In this document: positions 25,801 to 40,800 of the stretch, piece after piece | Numbering within the stretch: the stretch's first letter is position 1 | Layout of the letters: every line of letters starts with the position of its first letter | Origin: Fulvivirga ulvae | GTDB lineage: Bacteria > Bacteroidota > Bacteroidia > Cytophagales > Cyclobacteriaceae | NCBI RefSeq assembly: GCF_021389975.1 | Contig: NZ_CP089981.1 | Location: 6,597,501-6,661,500 of the forward strand | Direction of reading: 5' to 3' | DNA: 64,000 nucleotides | Notes under the pieces: generated by a model | The model's input: the letters and a program-made list of their open reading frames with translations, nothing else | What the model was told of the DNA's origin: nothing | Database searches by the model: none | Translations under genes and position numbers: made by a program

Positions 25801-28800
25801 CTGATGATCAAGAGCAGCAACGGTTACGGCCTGCATCTCTGCCAACAAGCTTTTGAAATCAAGCTCTGCACCGACTCTGAAACGAAGTGGCAGTGTGTTA
25901 ACAAACATACCGATCATATTTTCCAAGTCACTATGCTCCCTGCCTGCCACCGGTGTGCCTACTACGATATCTTGCTGGTTGCCCAGCCGACTCAAAAGCA
26001 CATTGTATATACCCAGGACAACTACAAACATGGTAGTACCCTGCGCAGCTGCCAGGGCCCGCAAGCCCTGGGTCTCGTTTGAATTCAACTCAAAGGCAAA
26101 GTATGCTCCATGGTCGTGCCTGACCAGTGGCCTTACAAAATCAGATGGCAGGTTAAGTGGGTGCAGTTCATCCTCAAACATGCTTAACCAGAAGGCTTTT
26201 TGACGAGCCTTTGCCTTTTGCTGATCAGCGCTTTGCTGCCACACGGCATAATCTTTATACTGGTATTTAGGTTCCGGAAGTAAACTTCCATTGTAAAGTT
26301 CCATCAACTCATTCACCAGTATGTTTTGAGACACTCCGTCAGTTATAATATGGTGCATATCTACCATCAGTACCTGATCATCCACATCCTTATCAGGACT
26401 GGTGATCAAGCCTACCCTTAACAGGGGAGCCTCACCCAAATCAAACGGCCTGATAAATTCACGGACTATGCCCTGCACATCCTCATCATGAGCCCTGTAA
26501 TATTCTATCCTGAAATCTACGGCTGTATGTATCTTTTGCCGGGGTTCATCATCGATCATCACAAAAGAGGTCCGCAGGCTTTCATGTCTGCCAATCAACT
26601 GCTCAAGCGCTGACTGCAACTGCACTCTGTTCAGGCCTCCTTTGAATTTCACTACCTGGGGCATATTATAAGCGAGCGATGCTTTATCGAACTCATACAG
26701 GAAGTATAGTCGCCTCTGTGCTGCTGATAAAGGATAATATGCTCTTGGTTCTGCTTTCTCTATGGCGCTGAATACGGATTGGTCTTTCGACAGAATATAC
26801 TGAGCGAGAGTCCTGATCGCCTGATGACGAAATACTTCCCTTAGCGGCACTTCTACAGACAATTCCTTAAACAGTTTGTTAACCAATGCTATTGCGCGTA
26901 GTGAATGCCCGCCTAATTCGAAAAAGCTGCGGGTAACGCTAATCTGGTCGCTATCCAGTTTAAGTACTTCTGCCCAAATGCTGACCAGTTTGCGCTCGAG
27001 GTCACTGGCCGGAGATGTATATGCCTCTGTAACGATACCGGGGTCAGGTAAATATTTTCTGTCTGCTTTGCCACTGGCAGTAAGTGGCATGGCCTCAAGA
27101 CGAATGTACTTCACCGGAACCATGTACTCCGGAAGCAGATGCGACAAGTAGTTTTTCATTGTCTCAGGTTCCAATGGCTGCTCCGCTACATAATATGCAA
27201 CAAGTTGCCGGTCTCCCGATTTTTCAAAAGCAATCACCACTGCTTCACTGATAAGTTCATGGGTCGCAAGTTGATGTTCTATTTCTCCAAGTTCGATCCT
27301 GAATCCCCGGACTTTAACCTGGTGATCCAATCTGCCAAAGAATTCCAAATCACCTTCCGGGTTCCACCTGACCAGGTCTCCTGTACTGTATATCAGTGTC
27401 TCTGGCTGATATGGGTTATTTACAAATTTCGCGCTTGTCAGTACTTTATTGTTAAGATAACCTGATGCCAATCCCTCTCCTCCTATGTACAGCTCTCCTT
27501 TAACACCTTTAGGCACTAATTTTCTGTTTTTATCTAAAATAAAAATGCTGGTATTATCTAGAGGCCTTCCAATGGATATCCTGCCTTTGCTTTCCTCCGT
27601 AATATGTTTAATGGTGGAGGTAACCGTAGTTTCAGTGGGACCATATTCATTGTAAAATTCACACAGTCCATAAAATTTATTAGCTATCTGCCTGCGACAT
27701 TCCTCTCCTCCCGATACTACACGTTTAACTGTTGTGGAATTATCAAGCTCTATCGTTTCCAAAAAGGATGGTGTGGCATGGATGTGTGTTACCTGGTGTG
27801 CGTTAAGGTAGTTGTTGAAACGAACATTATCACTCAATGCGTTTTTATCTGGCAATACAAGGGCTGCACCATTCAGCAGGGCCAACCACATCTGCTCAAC
27901 AGAGGCATCAAAAATAATAGTAGAAAATTGCAGTATCCTGTCATGTTTATTAATGCCAAACCGCCGCGTCTGGGAAGTGACCAGGTTTACTACAGCACTG
28001 TGCCTGATCATTACCCCTTTGGGGTTGCCTGTAGAGCCAGAAGTGTAAAGGGTATAGACCATGCTTTCCTCGGAAATTGACAGCGTCAAATCCTTTTCAT
28101 CTTCTTGTTTTATGGCCTCTCCATCAATGTCTGTAATACTGATATGCTTTTGATAAACTTCAACATTAGCATTATTCGTGATCAGATTTACCAACCCGCT
28201 TTCGCGAATGATATGCAAATTACGGCTTTCCGGATGCGCAGGATCTAAAGGTAAGTAGGCTGCCCCTGTCTTGAGGATACCAATGATGCCTATAAACAAC
28301 TCTACGGTTTTATCCAGGCTTATGCCTACAATATCTCCTTCTCCTATTCCCTGCCTGCGCAAATGGTTTGCTAATTGATTAGCCTTCTCGTTTAACTGCT
28401 GATAGGTAATCTGAACGTTATTATGGATCAGCGCAATGCTTTGCTTCGATATTTTAACCTGCTCTTCAAAGACTGAAGTAAGCGATCGCTTAGGGAAATC
28501 CAGTTTGGTTTGATTAAGATCATGAAGTAGTTCATGAGCCTCCTTAACTGTAAGAATGTCATCACTGTCCATCCGTTCATCAGGTGTATCTATTATACAG
28601 GAAAGTGTTTTTATGAAGTAGTCAAATAGTTTGTCAGCAGTCTCCTCATCCATAAATGAGGTAAAATAGGCCATTACGCACCTGAGGTCACCAGCAGTTT
28701 TATCTACCGCAAAGGAGAACAGCGAGTTGTCAAATGCTCCTCCCATATTTGTACTGACCCCTTGCTCGTTCTGTCTGGAATTTTCAGCTTTTAGCTCTCC

Positions 28801-31800
28801 CATATCACGCTCTTCCATGCTATTGTAAACATGAAAATCAGTATAGTTAAAAATAATGTCAGTGATCGGATTCTCTCCGTTAAACGGCTCCCTGATCACC
28901 TCTACAATCCTGGAAAGTGAGATTTTATCGTACTGCTTCAGTTTGTTCAGTTTGCGATCTACCTGCAACGCATATTGCTTCCACGTGGCTTCATGGGGCA
29001 CAATGATCCTTACAGGTACTGTATTGAGAAAGCACCCTATTACCTTTTCAGCATCCTCACGGGCCGGACGGTTATGGGTGATAAGCCCGATGGTGATATC
29101 ATCTTCGTAAGCAAACATTTTTAAAGAATACACAAAAGCCGCAAAGCATATATTTTTAATACTCATCTGCTGTTCTTTCGCCTTAGCGACCAGTCCGGCG
29201 TTCAGATCTTCCGGAAATTTCTTTGCCCGGGTGATCAGTTGAGGTGCCTGTCCCCCGTTTATATCAAACTCAAACCTCTTGTACCCATCTAATTCTTTTT
29301 GCCAGTAGTCTATAACGGAGCTACTGCGAACGGCATTAATTTGTTCAATAACAAAATCTTTATAGGTGAATTTTAAAGCATCAGGCCTGAATTGAGGATT
29401 CTTTTTGAGGGCAACAACCAGGTTGTTAAGCTCTGTATTCAGCGAGGCATCACTCCAGCCGTCAATGATGGCATGATGGCATATAAAGCATACACAATAA
29501 TTATCATTGCCCAGTGCAAAAGTTGTGTATCGCCAAAGGCCACGTTGTTCATATTTGAAAGCATCTGCCCTGTCATCATACAGGTAGTCATTAACGGACT
29601 GGTATTGCCGGGTCTCACTCAGACCTGAAAGGTCATAATGAGATATTTTGGCATCAGTTGTCTTATAAAGGATTTGAAAAAGCTCATCTTCATCCTGAAA
29701 AAAGCCGGTTCGTAGCATAGGATGTTTCTCCACCATTAACTGCAAAGCCTGATGCAACACTGAAAGATCCATATCCGGAAACTTCACAATATTTACCATC
29801 TGATCATGGTAGGTACCGGGATCTTTCATCGAATGAAAGAGCATGCCTTTCTGGATATCTGCGGCGGGGTATATGTCTTCAATCTGCGAAGCATCCAACT
29901 CCTTATTTTGAGCTAAAATTGATCTTTTTCTTTCCTCAAGCTCTTGTCTTATTTTACCTGTCTGGTCTGCATCACCGGAGGTGGTCATGGCCTTTTCCAG
30001 GCATTTGGTAAATTCTACAATGGTAGGATGTGTAAACAGTTCTGCAATACTCACTTTGGTGTTAAAGTGCTTATTGATTTCACCAATTAACCTTATCGCC
30101 ACCATAGAGTCGCCTCCAAGACTGAAGAAATTACTGGTGGTACTCACTGCCTCCAGTTTGAGTATACCTGACCATATTTCCGTCAGTCGCGCTTCCATCT
30201 CATTCTGCGGTGTGGCAAAAAGGCCTTCCTGGGATATCTCTATTTCCGGAAGCATTCTCCTGTTCACTTTACCGTTAGAGGTTTGTGGTATTTCATCAAT
30301 TAAAGCAAAATAGGCAGGTATCATATAGTCAGGTAACACGCCCGCCAGGTAAGACCTTAATTCGGAAATTTCCACGCCTTTTTCGCTAACAATATATGCA
30401 TGAAGGGCGACGTTACCATTTCTGTCTTTCCGGTCTATAACCACAGCATCATCTACATCATCACACCTAAGCACCTGGCTTTCAATTTCCCCCAGCTCAA
30501 TCCTGAACCCTCTGATTTTTACCTGGTTGTCCAGTCTTCCCAAATATTCCATCTCTCCGGAGGACGTAAGCCGCACACCATCTCCGGAGCGGTATAGCCT
30601 CTCTTCAGGGTTATAAGGATTTTTAATAAATCGTTGGTTCGTTAGGCTTTCTTTGTTGAGGTAGCCTCTTCCTACACCATCTCCACCTACAAACAATTCA
30701 CCTTTCACTCCCAATGGAACTAGTTTAAGATTATTATCAAAAACATAGCATGAAAGCGTGGGTATAGGTTTTCCTATATTGCTAAGGTTGTGCTCAATTT
30801 CATAGGCTCCTATTTCTTTATAGGTAACGTGTACGGTTGTCTCGGTAATACCATACATATTGATCAGCTTGGTATCAGGGTATTTTTCATTCCATGACTT
30901 CAGTTTATAAGGCTTTAATGCCTCACCTCCAAATATCACATATCTCAGGTTTAGCCGGTTTTGAGCATCAATGCTATCCACAGCAATCAGGTTATAAAAT
31001 GCAGAAGGGGTCTGGTTAAGTACGGTAACTTTCTTCTCCTGTATCACCTTCAAAAAGCGTGATGGCTCCCGGGATATCTCTTTGGGGATAATAATCAGCT
31101 TACCTCCATAAAGCAAGGCTCCATACAGCTCCCATACACTAAAGTCAAAGCAATGGCTATGGAACATAGTCCATACGTCATGGTTATTGAAATCGAACTG
31201 AAGTTCATCGTTGAACAGCAAACGAACTACATTGCGGTGCTCAATCATTACACCTTTCGGGTTACCGGTGGTACCTGAAGTGTAAATAATGTAGCACATA
31301 TCAGCAGGCCGGCTAATACAGGGAAGGTTGTTTTTCGAATAAGCCAATGTATCCGCCACGGCTATGTTTAAAGCGGTCACCGGGTACTTCACTTCTTTTT
31401 CCGTGGTAAGGAGGATGTTGACACCACTATCCGCCAGGGTATATTCTATTCTGTCTTCGGGGTAATCCACATCTATTGGCAAATATGCTCCTCCGGCTTT
31501 TAATGTTGCCAGCATACCCACGACAGTTTCTATAGTCCGGTCTGTCAACAGTCCAACTATTGCATCCGGGCCTACTCCTTTGTCTCGAAGCAACCACGCC
31601 AGTTGGTTACTTTTCTCATTTAATTCTTTATAAGTCAGTTGCTCATCTCCGAACTCCAAGGCTATGTTATCGGGATATCTGGCGACCTGCTCTTCAAACA
31701 ACTGGTGTATGAGCTTGTCGTTCGGGAAGTCTACATTAAGGTAGTTAAGCGCCTGCAAGAGGTGATCTTTCTCTCCTTCAGAAAGTATCTCTATTTCAGA

Positions 31801-34800
31801 GAGCCTGACCTCCGGATTAGACGTCACCTCAGATACTATTTGCTTAAAATACTGAATGAACTTTTTAATGGTGCTTTCTTTGAACAAGTCTGTCGAATAC
31901 TGAAAGTTCATAACAAGTTTCCCGTCAACCTCTGCCGAGGAAAGGGTAAGATCAAATTTTGATATGGAGTAGCCGCTGTGATAGGGCTTCAAGGACAACC
32001 CCGGAAGCTCCAGCACCGATTCTTCAATATTCTGAAAAACGAACATAACATCAAATAGCGGGTTACGTCCTGCATCTCTAGGCACTTTGAGTTCATCAAC
32101 AAGTTCTTCATAAGGGTATTCCTGGTTTTCAAAGCTTGCCAGCGTTTTGACTTTCAATTGGGACAAGAATTGCACAAACGACAGGTTGCCAGCCACCTGA
32201 TTACGCAGAGGCAGTGTATTAACAAAAACACCAATCATATTTTCCAGGTCTGCGTGGTTACGACCTGCAGTAGGTGTTCCTACAATAATATCTTCCTGAT
32301 TACCAAGCTTACTCAGAAGGATATTGAACATGGAAAGTACTGCCATAAACATAGTTGCACTTTCTGTATCAGTGATCTGTTTTAGTCTGCCGGTCTCTTC
32401 TCTGTCTATTTCAAAAGATACAGATTCTCCTCTAAATGATTTTGACAATGGTCGTGGATTATCAGCAGGCAGATCCAGGGTATTCACTTCATCCGAATAT
32501 TCGGTTAGCCAAAACTGCCGCTGCCGGAGTATTGCTGCTTTGTGTTCATCTTTTTGCAGCCACTCTGAGTAGTCTTTGTACTGAAGTTCTAATGGCTGTA
32601 ATGTTTCGTCGTTATAGAGCGACATAAAGTCGTTGATCAAAACGCCAAACGAAACACCATCGGATATCAAATGGTGCATATCCACCATTAGAAGATGTTT
32701 TCCAGGGCTTATTGGTAATAATCCTACCCGTATTAACGGTGATTTTTCCAGATCAAAAGGGCGTATAAAGGCTTTGATTACATCTTGTTCATCATCATCA
32801 GAGATACTGAAATGTTCTATTTCAAATTGAAACTGTTCTGCAATTTTCTGAACAGGCTCACCATCCACCATAATAAACGAAGTACGCAGGCTTTCATGAC
32901 GGTCGATAAGACTACGGAATGTCCTGTCCAGTTTCTCCTGATCTATTAACCCTTCAACTTTGAGTACATGAGGCATGTTGTAGGCCAATGATGCTTTATT
33001 AAACTCATAAAGGAAATACAGCCTGCTCTGAGCTGCAGACAAGGCATAGTATTCCTTTTTTGGTGCTTTGGTGATTTCCAAATGTGTACCGCGACCCCTG
33101 GTTTCGATATACTGTGCCAATGAACGGACATCCTGGTATCTGAATATTTCCCGAAGGGGTACCTCCACTCCCATCTCCCTGCTGATCCTGTTGATCACAC
33201 TCGCTGCCTTCAGAGAATGGCCTCCCATCTCAAAGAAGCTTTTCGTTACACTAATTTGCTCCGGTTCAAGCTTTAAAATACCAGACCATATGCCAATCAA
33301 TGACTCTTCTGTTGGTGTTGCCGGAGCTACATAGTCACTTTGGTCTGTTTCCGGCTCGGGTAAGGCCTTCCTGTCGGCTTTGCCATTGGCATTGAGTGGC
33401 ATGGTCTCCATGTGTACATAATGGGAAGGCACCATGTAATCTGGTAAAAGATCTCTAAGAAAATCGCTTAGTAAGGCAGCCGCTATCTCTTCTCCCGAAA
33501 CATAATAGGCTACAAGGTACTTATCGCCTCCCTTATCCCTTGCCATTACCAATACTTCACTGATCCCGTTATATGTGGCCAGGTGGTGTTCTATTTCGCC
33601 CAACTCTATCCTGAACCCCCTGATCTTGACCTGGTGATCAATTCTACCCAAAAAATCCACATTCCCGGTTTTGTCCCACCGTACAAGGTCTCCGGTTTTG
33701 TACATCAGGGTACCTGGTTTATAAGGATTGTCTACGAATTTCTCCTTTGTAAGTGTCTCATTGTTTAAATAACCCCTTGCCAGACCTGCACCGCCAATGC
33801 ACAGCTCTCCGGGTACTCCTACAGGCTGTAGTTTCAGTTGGTTATCCAGTATATACAATGTGACATTGCTTAGTGGCTTTCCTATCGGGATACGTCCTGA
33901 GATTTCAGCACTGCCGGTGGAATATCCACAGCTATAAATAGTGGCTTCTGTAGGACCGTAAATGTTTTCCAGCACTATATTCGTATTCAGAGCCTTAAAC
34001 GCTTTAACTAACTCGGTACTCAATGCCTCGCCTGCCAGAAATAAATACCTGACGCTACTGACCTTCTCTATGCCTTCCCTTTTAAGCTCGTCTACAAACA
34101 CTGCAAACATGGAAGGAACAAAATTGAGGTGAGTAGTATTGTATTTGTCGATAGCTTCTATGATCTTGCCCGGGTTGCCCTCAGCTCCATACTCTAAAAG
34201 CGTTAAAGATCCTCCCTGATGAAACCAGCCAAATATCTCAGCACAGGAAACATCAAATGAGTGCGATGTTTTCATCAAATAACTATCCTCATACTCTAAG
34301 GGGTACTTTTCCTGCATACACGCCACAATATTCATCAGTGCCCCATGTTCAATCATCACTCCTTTTGGTTTGCCCGTAGACCCTGAGGTATAGATGACAT
34401 AAGCCAAATCTTCCGGGTCTATTTCTACATTCAAAAGTTCGGTGGCAATGGCAGGAATGTCAACCAATGTATCCTCCGGTGTTACCATTTCCGTACCTTC
34501 AAAAGACGGGCCTTTGTACATGCCCTCTCCGGCTATAACCAACTTAACTCCAGAGTCCATAATGATAGCTTCTTTCCTATCGCCGGGGTAAACCGGGTCT
34601 ACAGGTACATAAGCTGCCCCCGCCTTTAATATCCCAAACAAGCACGGTATCAGGTATTCATCCCTTTGCAGGATGATACCTACCAGATCTCCACGGTCAA
34701 TTCCATGAACTGACCTAAGGTATCGGGCTATTTTATCAGACTGTTCTTCTACTTCCTGGTAGGTCTGTACCGAATCGCCATACCTGATAGCAATGGCATC

Positions 34801-37800
34801 TGGTGTTCTTTTCACTTGCTCTATGAAGCATGAAACCACAGTCGCATGGTGCGGATAGCTTTTTTCAGTGTCATTAAACGCAGTTAAAAGTTCCTGCTTT
34901 TCCGTATCAGCGAGAATTTCTATATCTCCAATTCTAATGCTGATATCATCAGTTATTGCATTTACAACTCTTTCGAAATAGTCTGCAAACCTATGAATAG
35001 TTTCTCTGGTGAAAAGACAGGTAGCATATTCGAATGTTAGGAATATTTGCTCTCCATTATCCCCTGCCAATAGACTTAGATCAAATTTTGATACTTTATG
35101 GTCTCCATGTATGGCTTCGGCTTCCATATTATGCATCTGCTGATCTGAGGTATCGATATTCTGATATGAAAACATAACATCAAACAGGGGATTGCGACTC
35201 GTATCCCGCTCAATCTTCAGGTCATCAACCAGTTCTTCATATGGGTATGCCTGATGCTCAAAAGCCGAGAGGCTTCTTGTTTTCAGATCAGACAAGAAGT
35301 CATTATAGCGAACCTCCGCCTTAGGCATGTTCCTTAAAGGCAGTGTATTTACGAACATTCCAATCATCCTCTCAAGATCAGCATGTTGTCTGCCAGCCAC
35401 GGGAGTTCCTACAACGATGTCTTCCTGATTTCCAAGCTTAGCTAACAAAATGTTATACAATGAAAGTACAACCATGAACATGGTTACACCGTGGTCTTCT
35501 GCAATAGCCATCAGAGCCCGGGTCTGCTCCCTGCTCAACTCAAAACCCAGGGTATCTCCTTTGTTATCCATAACCCTCGGTCTTGGATAATCGGTGGGAA
35601 GCTCCAAGGTATAAACCTCATCGGCAAAAGCCTCCATCCAAAAGTTCCTTTGTCTGGCTTTCTGCTCTTGCTGAGTAGCACTTTGCTGCCATTCGGCATA
35701 GTCTTTATATTGTAGTTCTGGCTGGGGTAAAATATCTCCGTGGTAAATTGCCATAAAATCGCTAACCAGTATTTGCTGAGATACTCCGTCCGTAATTATG
35801 TGGTGCATATCTACCATCAGCACCTGGTCAACAATGCCTTCCTCACTACTACGTTCTATCAGACCAACCCTGATCAATGGTGCCCGGGCAAGATCAAAAG
35901 GTCGGATAAATCCATTGATGATATCTGCCTCTTCTTTTTCCGAAGCGAGGAAGTACTCAAGCCGGAAGGCAACAGAATCATTTATTTTCTGCAAAGGCTC
36001 ATCGTTAACAACTACAAATGAAGTGCGAAGGCTCTCATGTCTTAGTATAAGCTGATCAAAAGTATCCTGCAATCGCTCTTTATTTAGTCCGCCTTTAAAC
36101 CTCATGATCTGAGGCATGTTATAGGCCAGTGATATTTTGCTGAACTCATAGAGGAAATATAACCTGCGCTGGGCTGCAGAAAGTGCATAGTATTCCTTTT
36201 TCGGGGCCTGGGTTATTGCTGAGTGCAAAACCCGCTCCTGAGTATGTATATACTGTGCCAGCAGACGTACGTTCTGACATCGGAATATCTCCCGCAGTGG
36301 TACTTCCACTTCCATCTCCCTGCTGATCTTGTTGACCAAAACGGTAGCTCTCAGGGAGTGGCCTCCAAGTTCAAAGAAACTGGTATCAACGCCTATAAGT
36401 TTGGCTTCTATGCCAAGCACATCGGCCCAAATATCCACCAACTGAATTTCCAGTTCGTTTTCAGGGGCCACATAGTTTTCATTTTGTTTTAGTTCGGGGG
36501 CCGGAAGCGCCCTTCTGTCTACTTTTCCATTATTGGTTAAGGGAATCTTCTCTAACTGCATAAAGTATGTTGGCACCATATAATCAGGCAGAGAAATTGA
36601 CAGAAAATCCCTTAGTTCAGCAGCATTGATTTCCTGCCCGGTAACATAATAGCCGATCAGATATTTTGCTTCCTCCTCACCACGGACCAACACCACGCAG
36701 TCTTTGACCAGTTCGTGCCTTGCCAACTGGCCTTCTATTTCATCAAGTTCTATTCTAAAGCCCCGGAGCTGCACCTGGTGATCACTTCTGCCAATATATT
36801 CCAGATCTCCGCTGTTGAGTATTCTGGCCATATCCCCGGAGAAGTATAGCCTCTCCTCAGGGTTGTAAGGGTTAACCATGAAACGCTGCTCTGTAAGGGT
36901 TTTATTACCCAGATACCCCCTGGAAACACCTTCTCCTCCTACGTATAACTCGCCTGCCACTCCACGGGGCACAAGTCTTTTATATTTATCCAACACATAG
37001 ACCGACAAGGTGGGGATAGGTTTTCCTATATTGCTGATGTTATTTTCTATCTCATACTCTCCAACTTCTTTATACGTTACATGCACGGTAGTTTCGGTTA
37101 TTCCAAACATGTTGACCAGCTTAATGTGCGGATATTTTGCATACCACCTTCTTAGCTTAACCGGACTAAGTGCCTCTCCACCAAAGATTACATATCTCAA
37201 ACTAAGTGCTCTGTCAGCATCATCCGCATCTTTTTGGATCAGGTTGTAAAATGCACTGGGGGTTTGATTTAAGACAGTAACTTTTTCCTTTTGCAATATC
37301 TCCAGATATGCGGCTGTATCCATGGCCGTAAGCTTAGGGATGATCACTACCTTACCTCCGTAGAGCAGGGCTCCAAATATTTCCCATACACTGAAGTCAA
37401 AGCAATGGCTATGGAACATGGTCCATACATCAGCGGAATTAAAATCAAACTGAAACTTATCATTAAACAGCAACCTGACCACATTGCGGTGCTCCACCAT
37501 CACACCCTTGGGTTTTCCGGTTGTACCGGAAGTGTAAATCACATAGCAGAGGTCGGAAGGCTTGTTGATATGACCGACTGCAGTCTGTTCCTTCTCCAGA
37601 GCTTCTTCTATAAACACAACGGGTAAGTTATGTTCTATGTCATGCTCCAGTTTTTTTGACGATACAACCACTCTTGTACCACTGTCTTCAATGATATACG
37701 CCAGCCGATCTTTGGGATACTCAATATCTAAAGGCAGGTAGGCCCCTCCGGCTTTCAATATACCCATCATACCTATCACTGTTTCAATGGACCTGTCCGT

Positions 37801-40800
37801 AAGCAGACCGATAATATCATCAGGCTTTACTTCGTTATATCTTAAAGTGGCTGCCAAACGGGTTGAGGCCTGGTCCAGCTCTATATAGGTGATGCTCCTG
37901 CCTTCAAATTTGACAGCGACGTTGTCAGGGTTCAATTCTACCTGTTTTTCGAACAGGGTGATAATAGTTTCATCTCCGGGATAGGCGACGGCTGTATGGT
38001 TGAACATGTTCAGCAGCTGATGCTTCTCCTCATCAGACATGATCTCTATTTCTGATATCTGCTGCTCAGTATTGGCTGTTACTGATTCAACTATGCGCTG
38101 GAAGTAGCTGATAAACCTTGAAATGGTTTCAGGAGTAAACAGATCGGCTGAATACTCAAAACTCAGTTTCATACCGGAGGTGTTCTCAGCCGCTGTCAAC
38201 GTCAAATCGAACTTGGCAACTGTTCGGGTGCTACTGTATGGTATGAGTTCAAGGCCCCTTATCTTCGCCCCGGCGTCTTCCTGGTTCTGAAACACAAACA
38301 TCACATCGAATAACGGGTTCCTGTTAACAGCCCTGTCAGCTTTCACTTCATCAATCAGTTCTTCATAAGGATAGCCCTGGTGCTCAAAGCCTGTCAGAGA
38401 ACGTTCTTTAACTTCGTGCAGAAAGTCCCGGAAACTCTTATCACCCGCAGGATAGTTGCGAAGAGGAAGGGTGTTTACAAATATACCGATCACCCGTTCA
38501 AGGTCTGCATGTTGCCGGCCTGCTACAGGGGTGCCAACTACAATGTCTTCCTGGCTGCTTAATTTACTTAGCATCACATTGTAGATAGAAAGCATTAGCA
38601 TAAAGAGGGTTGTGCCCTCCGTCTTCGCAATTTCATTCAGCCTGCGTGTAGTTGCTGCACTTAGCGCAAAATCTACACTACCTCCTTTGCTGCTTTTTAC
38701 CAAAGGGCGAACTTTATCGGTTGGCAAATCCATAGAGGTAACTCCTTCAGAAAACTCGCTGATCCAGAAATTTTTCTGCTCCTGAAAAGATGCCTGCCGG
38801 ACGGGGTCTTGCTGCCATTCGGCAAAGTCTTTATATTGAAGCTCAAGGGGTTCAAGGGCATCACCGTTATAGAGGTGCGTAAAATCTTGCATCAGTATGC
38901 CCTGGGATATTCCATCAGTGATGATGTGATGCATATCTACCACCAATATGTGGTCTGCTTCCGCCAGCTCTATCACTCCGGCACGCATAAGTGGCGCCCG
39001 GCTCAGGTCAAAGGGTGCTATGAAACTGCGGATCCATGCTTCTGCTTCCTGCTCAACAGCCCTGTAGTATTGTACTTCAAAGTCGCAATGAGGGGATACT
39101 TTCTGTACCGGGTGGTCATGCTCAGCATGGAATGAGGTGCGAAGGCTTTCATGTCTTTTAATAAGACTCCTGAAACCATCCACTATTTTTTCTTTGTCAA
39201 GCGTACCTTTTAGCCTAACCGTATAAGGCATATTGTAGGCCGTTGAATCTTTATCGAGTTGATGCAGTACATACAAACGTTTCTGTGATGAAGACAATGA
39301 GTAGTAAGGCCGGTCGGCAGCTTTCTCAACAGCCTTGTAGGTGGTTTGTTCCTGAGTGTTAAGATATTGTGCCTGACTACGGATATCCTGATGATGAAAT
39401 ATCTGTCGCAACGGCATAACCATACCCAGCTTTTGGTGAATCTTATTTACCAGCAAACTGGCCAGCAAGGAGTGTCCGCCCAACTCGAAGAAGCTGCGTG
39501 TTACACTGATAGATTCCGGATTGGTTTTCAGAATTTCCGCCCAGATGCTTACCAGTTGTTCTTCTGTTCCATCTGATGCCTCAACATATTCAGTACTGCT
39601 GATTAACTCGGGAGCTGGTAAAGATTTTCTGTCTATTTTACCGTTAGGAGTCAGCGGGAACTTGTCCAGATACATGAAGTATGAGGGAATCATGTAGTCG
39701 GGTAGCCGCTGTGACAGGTGGTTGCGAAGTTCTGCCGGCTCTATCATCGCTGATGATACGTAATAGGCTACCAGCATCTGCTCACCGGAGGTGCCATGAG
39801 CATAGACTACAGCTTCTTTAACTTCTGATTTGGTGAGCAATTGGTTCTCAATCTCTCCCGGCTCTATGCGATAACCCCGGATCTTGACCTGGTTGTCAAT
39901 GCGACCCAGGTATTCGATAGCACCTGTTGGCATCCAGCGCGCCAAATCACCGGTACGATAAAAGCGACCCGAAACCCCGGAAGGATCAGTTATAAAACGT
40001 TCCCTGGTAAGCTCCTCTTTATTCCAGTACCCTCTGCCAACTCCCATACCGCCGATATACAACTCTCCGGCTATACCTATGGGCTGTAATTGGCCATCTC
40101 CTCCTACTATAAGCATTGTAGTGTTCGCTATAGGTGTACCTATGTCGATCTGCGCTGCAGTAGTGAGTTCCTGTGCTGATGAGTATACTGTAGTTTCCGT
40201 AGGGCCATACATATTATAAATCCTACCCCGGTATCTTTTCCGAAGATTGTTCAGTAAGTCCATGGGAAAACTTTCGCCTCCCACCATTAATGTGCCTACA
40301 CTTTGTAAAGCTTCTTCAATACTACCGGATGATAACAACATCTTAAGATGTGACGGAGTAACCTGCACCTGGTTTATTCCTTCAGATTTTATAAGTGCAC
40401 AAAGTGCCTCCGGATCTTTCTGGTCGCTATTGCCGGCCAGTACTACCTGATGTCCCAATAGAAATGGAACTATACTTTCCAATACGAATATATCAAATGA
40501 AATAGTGGTCAGACAGAGTATACGAGAGTTTTCATCCATAGGAATACGCTCAGCCATCCCTTCCATGAAGTTGATAACGCTCCGGTGCTCAATCATCACT
40601 CCCTTAGGGCGCCCGGTTGAACCGGAAGTATAGATCATATAAGCCAACCGTGATGGTGGTATTACTACCTCAGGATTATAAGTGCTTTCTTCTGATATGG
40701 ATGCCGCGGTGACATCGAGTGCCTTTAATTGCGCTCCATGTTGCTTTGCCCTTTCCAATAGCTCAGTACTGGTCAGCATCAGGCTAAGCCTGCTGTCCTT

